Shown here: positions 20,683 to 32,100 of the stretch, piece after piece
Numbering within the stretch: the stretch's first letter is position 1
Layout: each line of letters begins with the position of its first letter
NCBI GenBank assembly: GCA_028280575.1
Contig: JANQLN010000048.1
Coordinates: 1-64,000 of the forward strand
DNA: 64,000 nt
Reading direction: 5' to 3'
Source of the DNA: Clostridia bacterium
Lineage (GTDB): Bacteria > Bacillota > Clostridia > Acetivibrionales > STF1-152
Notes under the pieces: model-generated
What the model was told of the DNA's origin: nothing
The model's database searches: none
What the model saw: only the letters and a program-made list of their open reading frames with translations
Position numbers and translations under genes: made by a program

Positions 20683-21996
20683 ATGAAAAAAACACAAAAA
20701 CTTTTTGAACATGCAAAAACATTCATACCTGGAGGTGTACAGCTTTTCAGCAAAAGACCGGACCTTCATGCCCCAGGCCTCTGGCCTGCATATTATAAAA
20801 AGGCAAAAGGCTGTGAAATATGGGATCTCGACAACAAACACTATTATGATATGAGTCAATTTGGTATTGGTGCGTGCCTTTTGGGATATTCCAACCCGGA
20901 CATTACAGAGGCTGTTATTAAAAGTGTTAAAAACGGAAGCATGACCACCCTTAATTCACCTGCAGAAGTGGAACTTGCAGATATATTGTGCCAGATACAT
21001 CCATGGGCAGATCAGGCAAGATTTGCAAGAACAGGTGGAGAAACAGCAGCGATTGCCGTAAGAATAGCAAGGGCAGCAACAGGAAAAAGCAAAGTAGCCG
21101 TATGTGGCTACCACGGATGGCATGACTGGTACCTTGCTGCTAACCTGGGAGAAGATGATTCACTTACAGGACATCTTTTGCCTGGGCTTCATCCTTATGG
21201 AGTACCGAAGGAACTGAGGAGTACTGCCTTTGCATTCAAATATAATGACAAAAATGGTTTCATGAAAGTTATAAATAAATATGGGGATGAACTGTCCGCT
21301 GTTGTTATGGAACCATGCCGTTCGTACAATCCTCAGGATGGTTTTTTAGAGCTAATCCGTAAAGAAACGAAAAAAAGAGGAATAGTTTTAATATTTGATG
21401 AGATAACAATCGGGTGGCGTTTTAATTTTGGAGGTGCACACCTTAAATTTGGCGTTAATCCCGACATGGCAATTTTCGCCAAAAGTCTTGGGAACGGACA
21501 TCCTATTGGAGCCGTTATCGGAACAAAAGAAGCTATGGATGCTGCAAATGATTCATTCATAAGCAGCACTTCCTGGACAGAAAGTGTGGGGTCTGCGGCA
21601 GCACTTGCATCAATACGTGTAATGGAGAGGGAAAATGTTTCAAGGTATGTGGAAAATTTTGGTGTTAAGCTTATTGACCTGTGGAGGAAATATGGAGAAA
21701 AGTACAATCTCTCGATAAAGACAGGACACACTTTTCCATGTGTTTCTGCATTTTCATTTGAATATGAAAATACCAGGGCTTTTCAGACTCTTTTTATCCA
21801 GCTTATGCTGGATAGAGGATTTCTGGCCGGTAATTCTGTTTATCCTGCACTGGCCCATAACGACCATGTCCTTGATAAATATGAAAAGGCACTGGACGAA
21901 GTGTTTTCTGAATTATCAGATGCCGCTTCAAAGGGTGAAGTAGAAAAAAGGCTTAAAGGACCTGTTAAAATATCATCTTTTGGGAGGCTGATATAA
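20683..21996 (+). CDS. Class III aminotransferase (glutamate-1-semialdehyde aminomutase-like)
   Basis: 437 aa; GYHGWHDWY, LIFDEITIGWR, FAKSLGNGHPIGAVIG PLP-lysine motif. Confidence 0.92.
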   Translation: MKKTQKLFEHAKTFIPGGVQLFSKRPDLHAPGLWPAYYKKAKGCEIWDLDNKHYYDMSQFGIGACLLGYSNPDITEAVIKSVKNGSMTTLNSPAEVELADILCQIHPWADQARFARTGGETAAIAVRIARAATGKSKVAVCGYHGWHDWYLAANLGEDDSLTGHLLPGLHPYGVPKELRSTAFAFKYNDKNGFMKVINKYGDELSAVVMEPCRSYNPQDGFLELIRKETKKRGIVLIFDEITIGWRFNFGGAHLKFGVNPDMAIFAKSLGNGHPIGAVIGTKEAMDAANDSFISSTSWTESVGSAAALASIRVMERENVSRYVENFGVKLIDLWRKYGEKYNLSIKTGHTFPCVSAFSFEYENTRAFQTLFIQLMLDRGFLAGNSVYPALAHNDHVLDKYEKALDEVFSELSDAASKGEVEKRLKGPVKISSFGRLI

Positions 21997-21999
21997 ACT

Positions 22000-22794
22000 A
22001 TGGAAAAGGATATTTTTTCACTTAAAGACAAGGTTGCTGTAGTAACAGGCGGTACAGGTCACCTTGGAAGTGTAATTGCGAAAAATCTTATAGACTATGG
22101 TACCCGCGTAGCTTCAGTTGATATAGTCGAAAAAAAAGCGGAGCAAATAATTGAAATTCCTGAAAACAGGAAAAGATTCCATATGCTTATGTGCGATCTT
22201 TCGAGCACCGGGTCAATAAGAAATATGTTCCGTAAAGTTGGTGAATCACTGGGTAAAATAGATATACTGGTTAACTGTGCCGCATATGGAGGAGGATCAG
22301 GAAATAGAAGCAGCGTGTATAATGAATTTGCAGATGACGATGTCTGGAATAGGGGAATTGACGGTACATTGAATGTTACATACAGATGTATAAGGGAAGC
22401 TTTTCAATGGATGAATAAAAACTCAAGCATAATAAATATAGCTTCCATGTATGGAGTGGTGTCACCCGATCCGGATATTTATGGCGATACCGGATTTGAC
22501 AGTCCACCTATGTACGGGGCAGGAAAAGCAGGAATTATACAACTTACAAGGTATTATGCCGCCAATTTTGCAAAGTATGGCATAAGGGTAAATGCCGTAA
22601 CACCGGGACCCTTTCCTGGGGGGTCCGTACTTGAAAACCAGGATTTTATGGAAAGACTAATCTCAAAGACCATGATGAAAAGAACGGGTAAGCCTGAAGA
22701 GCTTGCGGGAGTAATCATTCTGCTTGCATCGAACGCTTCAAGCTTTATGACCGGTTCCAACATAGTGGTTGACGGGGGTTGGACAGCATGGTAA
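22000..22794 (+). CDS. Short-chain dehydrogenase/reductase
   Basis: VVTGGTGHLGSVIAKNL; MYGAGKAG (YxxxK). Confidence 0.92.
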   Translation: MEKDIFSLKDKVAVVTGGTGHLGSVIAKNLIDYGTRVASVDIVEKKAEQIIEIPENRKRFHMLMCDLSSTGSIRNMFRKVGESLGKIDILVNCAAYGGGSGNRSSVYNEFADDDVWNRGIDGTLNVTYRCIREAFQWMNKNSSIINIASMYGVVSPDPDIYGDTGFDSPPMYGAGKAGIIQLTRYYAANFAKYGIRVNAVTPGPFPGGSVLENQDFMERLISKTMMKRTGKPEELAGVIILLASNASSFMTGSNIVVDGGWTAW

Positions 22795-22816
22795 TAAAAT
22801 ATAAGGAGCAATTAAT

Positions 22817-23629
22817 ATGACGAAAGGTTTTAGCATTAAATCCAGCCGGGTGCTGGAAAAACTCCGTTCAGGAGGTATAGCAAGCTGTATGAAATTGAAC
22901 ATGGCCGATTCAAGAGCATTTGAGATTGCCGCAATGACAGGGTTTGACTGTTTGTGGACAGATATGGAGCATGTTGCAAACGACTGGTCTGTCGTTGAAA
23001 AACAAATCCTGGCCGCAAAAGCTTACCGCACTGATATTCTTGTACGTGTTTCGAGAGGATCATACAGTGATTACACAAGACCGCTGGAACTTGACGCTTC
23101 CGGAATAATGGTACCACATGTAATGGGGGCTGAAGATGCAAAAAAAGTCGTTCATATGACAAGATTTCATCCACTGGGCAGGCGTCCTATCGATGGAGGC
23201 AACGCAGACGGGGCATATGGTAACATTGATATAACGGAATATATAAGGGATGCCAATAATAACAGGTTTGTCATTGCACAGATAGAAGATCCGGAACCCC
23301 TGGATGAAATCGACGCAATTGCATCACTGGATGGTATTGATATGCTGTTTTTTGGCCCGGGAGATTTTAGCCAAGGTATAGGCTTTCCGGGAAAATGGGA
23401 TAATCCACGGATTAAAGAAGCACAAAAAAAAGTAGCAGATGCTGCTGCCAGGGCCGGAAAAATTTCCGGTACCGTAGGAAATCCTGAAAATCTTGCAGAC
23501 CTTATAAATACAGGATACCGCTTCATATGTATGGGTGCTGACGTACTGGGACTTGCCCGGTATTTTACAGGTATCCTTTCATATTTCAATGAAATTGAAA
23601 AGAAGCAGCCAAAAAGCATTTATGACTAA
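22817..23629 (+). CDS. HpcH/HpaI-family aldolase
   Basis: 270 aa; FDCLWTDMEH, VRVSRGSYSDYTRPLELDASGIMVPHV, IAQIEDPEPLDEIDAI. Confidence 0.92.
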   Translation: MTKGFSIKSSRVLEKLRSGGIASCMKLNMADSRAFEIAAMTGFDCLWTDMEHVANDWSVVEKQILAAKAYRTDILVRVSRGSYSDYTRPLELDASGIMVPHVMGAEDAKKVVHMTRFHPLGRRPIDGGNADGAYGNIDITEYIRDANNNRFVIAQIEDPEPLDEIDAIASLDGIDMLFFGPGDFSQGIGFPGKWDNPRIKEAQKKVADAAARAGKISGTVGNPENLADLINTGYRFICMGADVLGLARYFTGILSYFNEIEKKQPKSIYD

Positions 23630-23782
23630 TCTGAAAAAGAAATCACAGGATTGAGATTAAGCTGTCAAATTTGCTGATTTCACTTTTTCCATCAAGTATG
23701 CCTATTTCCATTTCCATATCTGATATTGGAGCATGTTATATGGTATTGAAAATCAAAACAGGCAAATTTATGTATCAAAAAA

Positions 23783-23976
23783 TTATCCACAAAAAACTCA
23801 TATTATAAACAAGAAAAATATGTAATTAGCTGTACCCTTTATTATTTGCACTCTTACAATCCTACATGTTTTCCACAGGAAAATCACAAAACAAGTGTTT
23901 CGAAAGTGCGTTTCCTGTGGACAATGTGGATAAAACTGTGTATAACTTGAAAAACTGGTTTTCAAGGTGTGGATAA
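23783..23976. promoter_or_regulatory. Cluster of DnaA-box-like 9-mers
   Basis: TTATCCACA 23783, TTTTCCACA 23869, TGTGGACAA 23916, TGTGGATAA 23925, TGTGTATAA 23937, TGTGGATAA 23968. Confidence 0.6.
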
Positions 23977-24016
23977 CATTTTAATGTATAATACTATTAT
24001 TCTTGTTAATACCTAG

Positions 24017-24188
24017 TACCTTGCGTCATCTAAAAGTATTGTTTTGCAACGGTCTGATTTTCGCAATACTTCGTTGTCGTCAATGAAGTGTCGTACCTAA
24101 GTGTCGTACCAACTGGAACGACACAGCAATGACGGACCCGCGCAGCCTACCGGAACGACACACATGCTCGCACCCGTTACATCGCAAT
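24017..24188 (+). repeat. Dispersed repeat, partial copy; inverted relative to 50619..50790
   Basis: 172 bp with about 2 mismatches to the reverse complement of 50619..50790 by eye. Confidence 0.9.
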
Positions 24189-24646
24189 CCGGCACTTACT
24201 TATTAAGTCTTTACTTTATCTTACAGATGCAAGCGAGTAAGTGCCGGATTCCTCAATCCTCCGCCTTGTAATACGAAAAAATCTGCTGCAATTCAACCCT
24301 GAATCTCATATGTTACAGACCAATAGTGGTCTGTAACACATGAAGTTATGTCACATTTTTGAAACATCACCTGTTTTTTTTAATCTCTTGGTGAATTCAT
24401 TCAAATTTGAATCCATAAATATCCGCTTTGAACATGTCAAAGCATATTCTTAGATTTCTTCCGGATAGATTGGACAAATTGCTGTTTTTATTCCAGGAAA
24501 CCTTTTTCCACAGCACATCTCCCCCCATTTGCCTGCATGAACCAAGTTCAAACCCTTTTATTTCAGTTCCCGTAACATCATCAAAAAGAGCGGCTCTTAT
24601 GTATCCAGATTTTTGGACAAAAGCATTTATATAGAGGGTCGATGTT

Positions 24647-25684
24647 ATGCACCTTGGCGCAACAGTATCGAATAAACTGGGTTCACAAGGCCTTGTTGTG
24701 CCCCTTGATGAGTATATTGAGGCTGACGATTCATTCGATCCCGACTACGGAATTCCGAAAAGGGCTTATACATTTGTAATAATAATCAATACAAAGCTTT
24801 TTGACGACTGGGGAGTTGATTATATTACACATGACTCGTCATTTGACGAAATTCTGGAAGCCGCTTCAAAGATGACCGGGACAAATCCCGTTACAGGCAT
24901 AAAAAATTATGGAATGTTTACAAGAAAAGGCGGAGAACTTTTAAGAGCTCTTAACACTTATTATTCAAAGAACCCGGCTTATAGGACATTCTGGGACCCT
25001 GAAGATCCTTACACTGATGATATATCGGAAATAAAGTTTGTATACACTACAAATGATGCTTTTGTAAAAACATACGAATGGATGAAAGAAGCTTCACAGT
25101 ACATGCCTCCGGGCTGGACAGTCGGGGAAGGAGAAGAGAATTTTTACACAAAAGATGGAGATGTGGCAATAAATCTAATGACACACCCCGGAGGAAAGTT
25201 CAGAAGCCTTTACGTTGCAGGAGAAAAGGAAGTTCTTTCTAAGTTTAAGTGCATAAAGCTGCCGGCGTTTACAGATGAAGACGGCAACAAACTAAGAGGT
25301 ACAGCTCCCGTTCACACATGGGCAGTGCCTGTTGCCGCAAAGGATAAGAAAAGCTCTTATGAAATATGCAAAATTTTGGGTTCTAAGGAAATAAGCAAAA
25401 TTGCCTATGAAGAAAAATGGCTTTCGCCTGTTTTTGCCGAAGGAGTAGCATGTGTAAATCCTGATGATCCGTATACAGCCGTAAGTATTGAACAAATTGT
25501 TGAATCACATGGCTATAGTGATCTTGTAGCCACAACAGCTTATGGGCAGTGCTATAACCTTGAACTTGATTTGCTGCATGCATACTCCAAGGGAGAGATA
25601 ACAGACCTTAAGGATGGATTGGCCAAGCTGCAGAAAACCATGGAAACATGGAGAGATGATGCGGTAAAGAACGGTACAAGATAG
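24647..25684 (+). pseudogene. Extracellular solute-binding protein, apparently N-terminally truncated
   Basis: 345 aa matching the C-terminal two thirds of ABC sugar/oligopeptide-like SBPs; no signal peptide or lipobox, no permease genes alongside. Confidence 0.65.
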
Positions 25685-26038
25685 TATATACTTTTTGAAA
25701 TAGTGAAAAAACAATACTTGAACAGGTTTTTGTGATTGCATGTTTTTTGATATTGAAAGGCTGGCAAGGCCGGGTACGGAGTCAGGGGTTCCCCCTGGCT
25801 CCACTCGGAAAATCGTATAAAAGGGATTTTGAATTATAGTTGAGAATATTTCTAAATATTGTATGAAAAAAATAAAAAAGTACACCTGAAACCAACTGCA
25901 AAGACACGGTGACGGTTCCGTTTTGAAATGGTGATGCATGGAATAATTGAAAGGAAGCCTCAAGGACGCAACGTATTTGTTGTTTAAGGCAGACAGACTA
26001 AAATGAGAAACTAAAGAAATTTGATGAGGTGTGAGAGA

Positions 26039-26064
26039 ACGGGAAAATAATTTAATTTTCCCGT
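26039..26064. terminator. Inverted repeat, possible terminator of the giant SLH gene
   Basis: ACGGGAAAAT-AATTTA-ATTTTCCCGT. Confidence 0.45.
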
Positions 26065-26133
26065 CTACTCGATTACTATTAAAGAATTTGATTATCCTGC
26101 TTTCTCATTTAATACCTTTAAATGTTTCTTATC

Positions 26134-29100
26134 TTATTTTCCCATAACCTGCATCTGTACCGTTATGATTTTGGCTGCTTCAGCACGGGTGGCGTTATCA
26201 GCCGGAGCAAACCGGTTACCGCCTTTCCCGGATATAATGCCCGCGCGCTGCATGATTGATACTGAAGCTTTTGCATACCCTGAGATTTCTGTATCATCTG
26301 CAAAGGTCAAAGCCTCTGCGAGTGCCGGCAGGGTATACCCTTCTACCTTATCCGCATATCGTACCGCAATGACAGCCATTTCCTGACGCGTAATTGGGTC
26401 ATTGGGATTGAATTTCCCGTCATATCCGTTGATGATGCCTTTTTCTGCTGCCCATGCTACGGCACCGAAGTACCAGCCGGTATTTTCCACATCATCAAAT
26501 GGTGCCTTTGTATATGCATTAAGATTCGCACCGCTCATGCGGGCAAAAATAGCCGCAAACTCGGCACGGGTGATGTTGTCGTTTGGTGCAAATGTGGTTT
26601 CTGTTTTACCGTTTACCATACCACGGTTTGCAAGGTAGTATATATATTCTTCCGCCCATCCCGATACATCGCTGAATTTGATGAACTCATAGCCTACGGC
26701 AAATTTGGAGAAATGATCTGTTGTAAACACAATCGCTCCAAGCCCTGCGTCGTATTTCGCATCAGCCATCTTAACAATCTCACTGCTGTCGCTGATATAG
26801 TAAGCAGTCACATTTTCGGCTTTCTCTCCTTCTTTAAGCGCATATGGAAGTGCAAGGGTAACTGTTCCGCCGTTAAAGGCTGTTATATTTTTGCCGCTTG
26901 CCTCAATGCTGAAATCATAAACCGGCCTTCCGCCTATAAGTTTTTGTGCTGCTTGCGGCAATTCGGACTGTTCTACCTGGCCTATGGAAATGCTGACTTC
27001 ACTTTCTTCCGCCTCTTCTGCAATAGCGGCCATCGCCTCCGGGGTAAAAGTCATTGTTGCCAGTTCCGACGACACTTTCACGGAGGTGTCACCTGCACCG
27101 GCAAGGGCCTTAACCGCTTCCCGGGATAGTTCAAGCTCAAGGGCCCTGGTATCGTCCGGCAGCTTGAGTGAAATTGTTGCCACCTCCGCTTTACCTTCTG
27201 ATGCCTTCCGTGTTTCCTCAATCAGCCTGGTGACAGCTTCACCGGCTAATTTTGCTTTTGCCCTGCCGCCCGAGTCAACCTGGGCCTCTACCTCCAGCCT
27301 GCCTTCTTTTAATTCAGGTTCTTCCGAAGCCGGCGGAGCTCCGACCCATTTATCAGATCCCTGTTCTTTAGTGTAATTATCGGTATAGTGCCACTCTATG
27401 TCATCACCGTCTTCTAGCCTGTATTCCCTCAAGCCCAGGCTGGGATGCTTTCCGTTGACTTTGTACATCCAGCCCGAAAAGGGCCCGTTGTCAAATTCAT
27501 ACAGCCAATGTCCACCAAACCCGGACGGTGCCTTGATACCTCCAATATAATTGTACTGTGTCTCATCATACTGAATATTGTGTCGGTCCAGGGCCATGAC
27601 AAAGGCATCATAGACATATGAACCTTCAGGCAGAGTCAGTCTGGTCCTGGGAATCCAAGTCTGGAAAGCCTCATGGGCATCTTCTGTGTAATGTTTGCTG
27701 TCGCCTATAAGCTTAAAGGTAACGGTAATGGTTTTTTCATTGGCATCATCTGCCGGTTTTAACCCGTTTATAGCTCCAATCAGGCTTTGGAGCGCATTGT
27801 ATATTTCCGCCTGTCCTGCCGTCTCACTTTCACTTGCTTCAATTGCCTTGTTTAAAGCGGTTAAAAGGGCACTCCAGGTAGCTGATGTATAATCTGATTC
27901 TTTCAGAGCGGACGCCTGGGCAATCTTTGCATTGAGCTCGGTTTTATCCACCGGCTGAGGCTGAGGTATACTGGTATCCTTGAAGATATAGATATTGTAA
28001 GGTTTACCGGCATCAAGCATTTTTGTATAGGCTACCAGTGCCCTGAAGCCCTGCTCAGAAGCCATTCCATTATATTTTGTATCGGTAAAGCCGAATTTGT
28101 TGTCAGTAGTTTTATAACTCAGCAAAGCATCAACAGCACTTATGTCCTCCTTGATAAAACGGGGGTCTGTATCAGCGTCAATACCCAGTGCGGACAGGGC
28201 CACAATTACCATGGATGCGGAATTTGAATTTTCCTCACCCCAGCTTTCAAAGCCCCCGCTTACAGTTTGCATGCCCGATAGGCAGTTAACAGCATCTTCC
28301 AGGGCAGCTTCAACATTTTCGTCATCCCTGTAATTTGCCAGGGCAGAAATTGCCATACCTGTAATATCCGGGTCGGCCTTATTCCCGTTAAGAGCCCAGC
28401 CGCCGTCACCTAACTGGGCGGTAAGAAGATACTGCATAATCTTTTCCCTTGTCCAATTTGCAGTAGGGGGCAGGCCGTAATCTCCCGAATCATATGCAAT
28501 AAGTGCAAAAATGTAGTTGTTTATGGTCCCCAGGGACGGTGTCTGGGCACCGGCATTGTAATTTGCAATTTTTTCAATAAAGTCGGCAGTGCCGCCTTCT
28601 CCGTCATCCACGGCTGTAGCGTCAATCCCCATAGATGTCAGCGAAATGGCCACCCTTTCGTAATCGGTGGCGGGTGCGGACGTTTTATTATAGACACTCA
28701 AGGCATTTGCAACAAGCGTATCAATATCCATATAACCGCCCATGCCGTAGGCTGCCATGTCCATAACATCCCAATCCCCGCTGCTTCCCTTCAAGCTGTT
28801 GGAAATAGCTGTCAGGATGGTTTGGATAATCCTGGCTTTGCTTGCTCCTTCATCAAACACAAGGGCGTCCATGGCCGCAGTAAGTGCGGCAAGAGCTTCA
28901 TCCACTCCATCCTGGACCGCTTCATCGTCTGCAGCTGCGACCCTGGCAGCCTCCAGCGCCTCTGCAAATACCGACCAGCTCTCTGCCGTATAGTCTGCCT
29001 CTTCCAAGGCATCCCCCTGTTCTATTTTTTTATTTATATCACCCTTGTACACTGAACCGGCCTCACCTGCAACCGTCAAGGCCACATCTTCCATTTTTGT

Positions 29101-32100
29101 CACATAGTATTCCTTTTCCCTTGTCCACCAGGTGGGTCCGTATTTCACCCAGATATGTCCGCCCTTCAGCTTGTACTTTCCCGGTTTTGTATTTTCCGGA
29201 ACAGTAAATGTTATGGTTTTCAAGTTATCCAATTCATCTGTGTTTTTTACATTGGCTGACTTTACACGCTCAAACCCCGGTATGTCGGTACCAAAGACGG
29301 TATACGAGTCAAGCAGGTCCACAATGGTTCCCGACATGGTGGTATGGTTGTCTTTGAGCATTTCCGTATCAATGCCCGGTATGGATATGGTCACCTCATC
29401 TCCTGCTTTTACAGTACCTGTGCCCGCTGCTTCTGCAGACAATACATCCTCAGGTTCATAATGGGGATCCTCAACCACCGTCAAACAGATGTCGGGAAGC
29501 CTTGAAAATTTGTTTGATATCTGGTCCGCATCCAAATTAGGAGGGGCTGTTCCTGTTGGCGTTTCAGCGTAAAGCCCGCTTCCGAACCAGCTCAATTTTA
29601 TATATCCCCCGGTTAAATCAACTTCTCCCGAGCCCGTAAGCTCGAAGGCCAAAGCGCCTGAAGCATACTGGCTTGAGCCGGAGCCTACCATATGATAGCG
29701 GGGCATATTTGAATAATATTCCATACGCATGGATGCCGGATTGTAAATTCTAGATACCTTGGGTACCGGCACCATTATACCGGTATATGCTATGCTGACG
29801 GTATCCCCCTGGTAAAATGCACTGCCTTCCCTGGACACATTTGTAATTTTCATGGAAACCGCTTTGGCCCTTATGCCGTATGCAATAGAGGTTGTGTTTC
29901 CATCTTTGTATGCGGTCACTATAACAGGATTGTACTTATCCCGCAGGGGCACGGTAAATACGCCGTTTGCTTGCGGATAATAGGTAACACCGTTTACCTG
30001 GGCGGACAGGGCGGCTTCGCTTTCACTCTCCGCTGTAAAGGTAAACATGTATTCTTTTTCTTCTTCCGTAAAATACATGATGTCATATTTTGTAACCCGG
30101 CAGTCAATATCTGTACTGAGAGCAGGTCCCTGGCTGCCGGGGGTCTTGACGCATACGGGTATGACGGGAATCTGCCCCGAATATCCTTCATAGCTTATTG
30201 AAAAATAGGCAAGCCCTTCCTTGAGCCCCTTTACGTAATATTTTGTCAAGTCCTGTGTCCCGTTATTTTCAACCCTTTTTTCAATTTCAAAAACACCTTC
30301 TTCCCCGGACAGCTCAAATATCAAGTCGTCCCGGTTGTATGCCTTATCCTCGTCTCCTACCCTTGGGGTATCAAATATCACCATCTCTTCTTTTTCTCCC
30401 GCGTCGATGTTGACAGCCATGGTACTGAGCAGGAAGTCCTTGCTGTAGTCCTTTGCAACCCCTTCTTGCGGATTCATCGAATCCAGCAGCTCCGCAAGAT
30501 CCTCTTCCATTTTTTCCAGGCCGTATATCCATCCGCGAAAAAAGTACTTTTGGTCCGGTGTCAGAGCCTCGTATGCCGCACGGATCTGCTCTATGGCCTC
30601 CCGGTCTTCCAGGGTAAGCTCTTTAACCTTGAGTTTTTTGTTCAGTGCAATAAGCATATCAATAACTTCATCTGCTTTTAGCCTGTCGGCTTCATAGATG
30701 GCTTCTATGCGCGCTTCAGCAGCTTCCAGGGTTTCAAGGTTGTTAACTTCTTCCTTTTCGTCCTCCGTAAGGTAGCCGTAGAACCTGCGCACCTTGTCTA
30801 TCTGTTCTTTATCCCCGTAGATGATGTCTCCGATTTCAGGAATTTCCGCAATCATCTGTCCTACCTGTACGGGAGTACGCTTGATTTCGATTGTGTAGGT
30901 ATAGGTTTTTCCCGAACTGTTATTGGGACTGTTATAGCGGTTGTCGATAATTGCATTGATTACCTGACCGTCTTTAACGGAAAATGCAGCAGGCTTATTC
31001 AGCACGCTGCTTCCTCCGGACTCAAGCTCAATTACCAGATAGCGGTCTATATCCCTGCCTTCATATCCTATGTAACGTTCCGCAGAAACAGTTATTTCGT
31101 CTGTCCCTTCAGGCACCATATAATACCCGGTAGAAGACGTAACATCTTCGGTTTTATCACCTGTGGTAAATTTTACTGCAAGAAAAGAACCGGACCTGGG
31201 GTGGCAGTGAATGTCAATTCCTCCGTCCACAGAGTATTCAAGGGTGAGCCTATCTCCGTCCTCAACCAGGTAATCCTGCGAGGTGTCCCATATGCACCAG
31301 TTGTTGATGCTCATAACCCACTTGCTGCGTTCCTCCGAATCACCTTCAGAAAGGTATCCCACAGTTCTTACATGGTCTTCAGAGGTTACAGGACCAATTC
31401 CCTCAATATATGCAGGAGTACCAATAACATAGTATTTTTGGGAAGCCAGCGCCCCGGTGATAGCCTCACGCACCGTCATGCCGGGAGTGATGTCTACTTC
31501 CACATCTTCCAGCAGTACGCCAAAGGGCTCCTGGTAATCGCCCAGGCCGGTGAGCGGCTCAATTGTTACATTAGAGCCCCACGGGCTTAAAGTAGTCCAT
31601 TTTCTTTCCACCACATCCTGTACTGTTACCGTAACCTTTCCCAGATCTGTGGGAGGTTGGGGTGTTTTGTTTAAATCAGCTAAAACAGCATTTACCTCTG
31701 CCTGGCCGGCCTGCATTTTCAGCAGTATGCCCAGGGCTTTATCGTAATAGCCTTTATATTCGGTGTCAGCCAGCATCTGCAGTTTATCTTCACTGGAATT
31801 TATCTCCGCTACTTTTTTAATCAGGTCATCCTTGTCAGCCGCTTCTATAAGGCTGTTCTCACCATAGCCCAAATCTCCTCCATAGCCATAGACACTAAAC
31901 TGCAGCCTGAAAACATCACCGTCCTGGGGGATGCAGTCGGACATTCCGTAGCCGGGCAATTGATTATTGGCTGTGTACATCCATCCGGCCATCCGGTAGT
32001 AGTCGAATTCTCCCAGGAAGCCGGCTTCCGCCCTTGCTCCCACCGTGCCTTCGCTTGCGGTAATGGCATCTATGATATACTGGGGTATATCCGCTTCGGC

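Noticed and set aside
23783-23976. Chromosomal oriC
   Set aside because: No dnaA, dnaN, recF, rpmH or gyr genes nearby; kept only as a DnaA-box cluster.
24017-24338. CRISPR array
   Set aside because: Short motifs such as GTGTCGTACC recur but without regular spacing, unique spacers or cas genes.
24428-24634. ORF 24428..24634 as a gene between repeat and SBP
   Set aside because: No SD and no family resemblance; more likely degraded sequence around the truncated SBP.
25778-25802. GGAGTCAGGGG-TTC-CCCCTGGCTCC hairpin as a regulatory RNA
   Set aside because: Plain inverted repeat without T-run or associated gene start; insufficient evidence for a function.
29994-30201. Numerous plus- and minus-strand ORFs of 60-140 aa overlapping the giant SLH genes
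   Set aside because: They lie opposite or out of frame to long ORFs with clear domains, have no consistent SD sites and show low-complexity translations; treated as chance ORFs.
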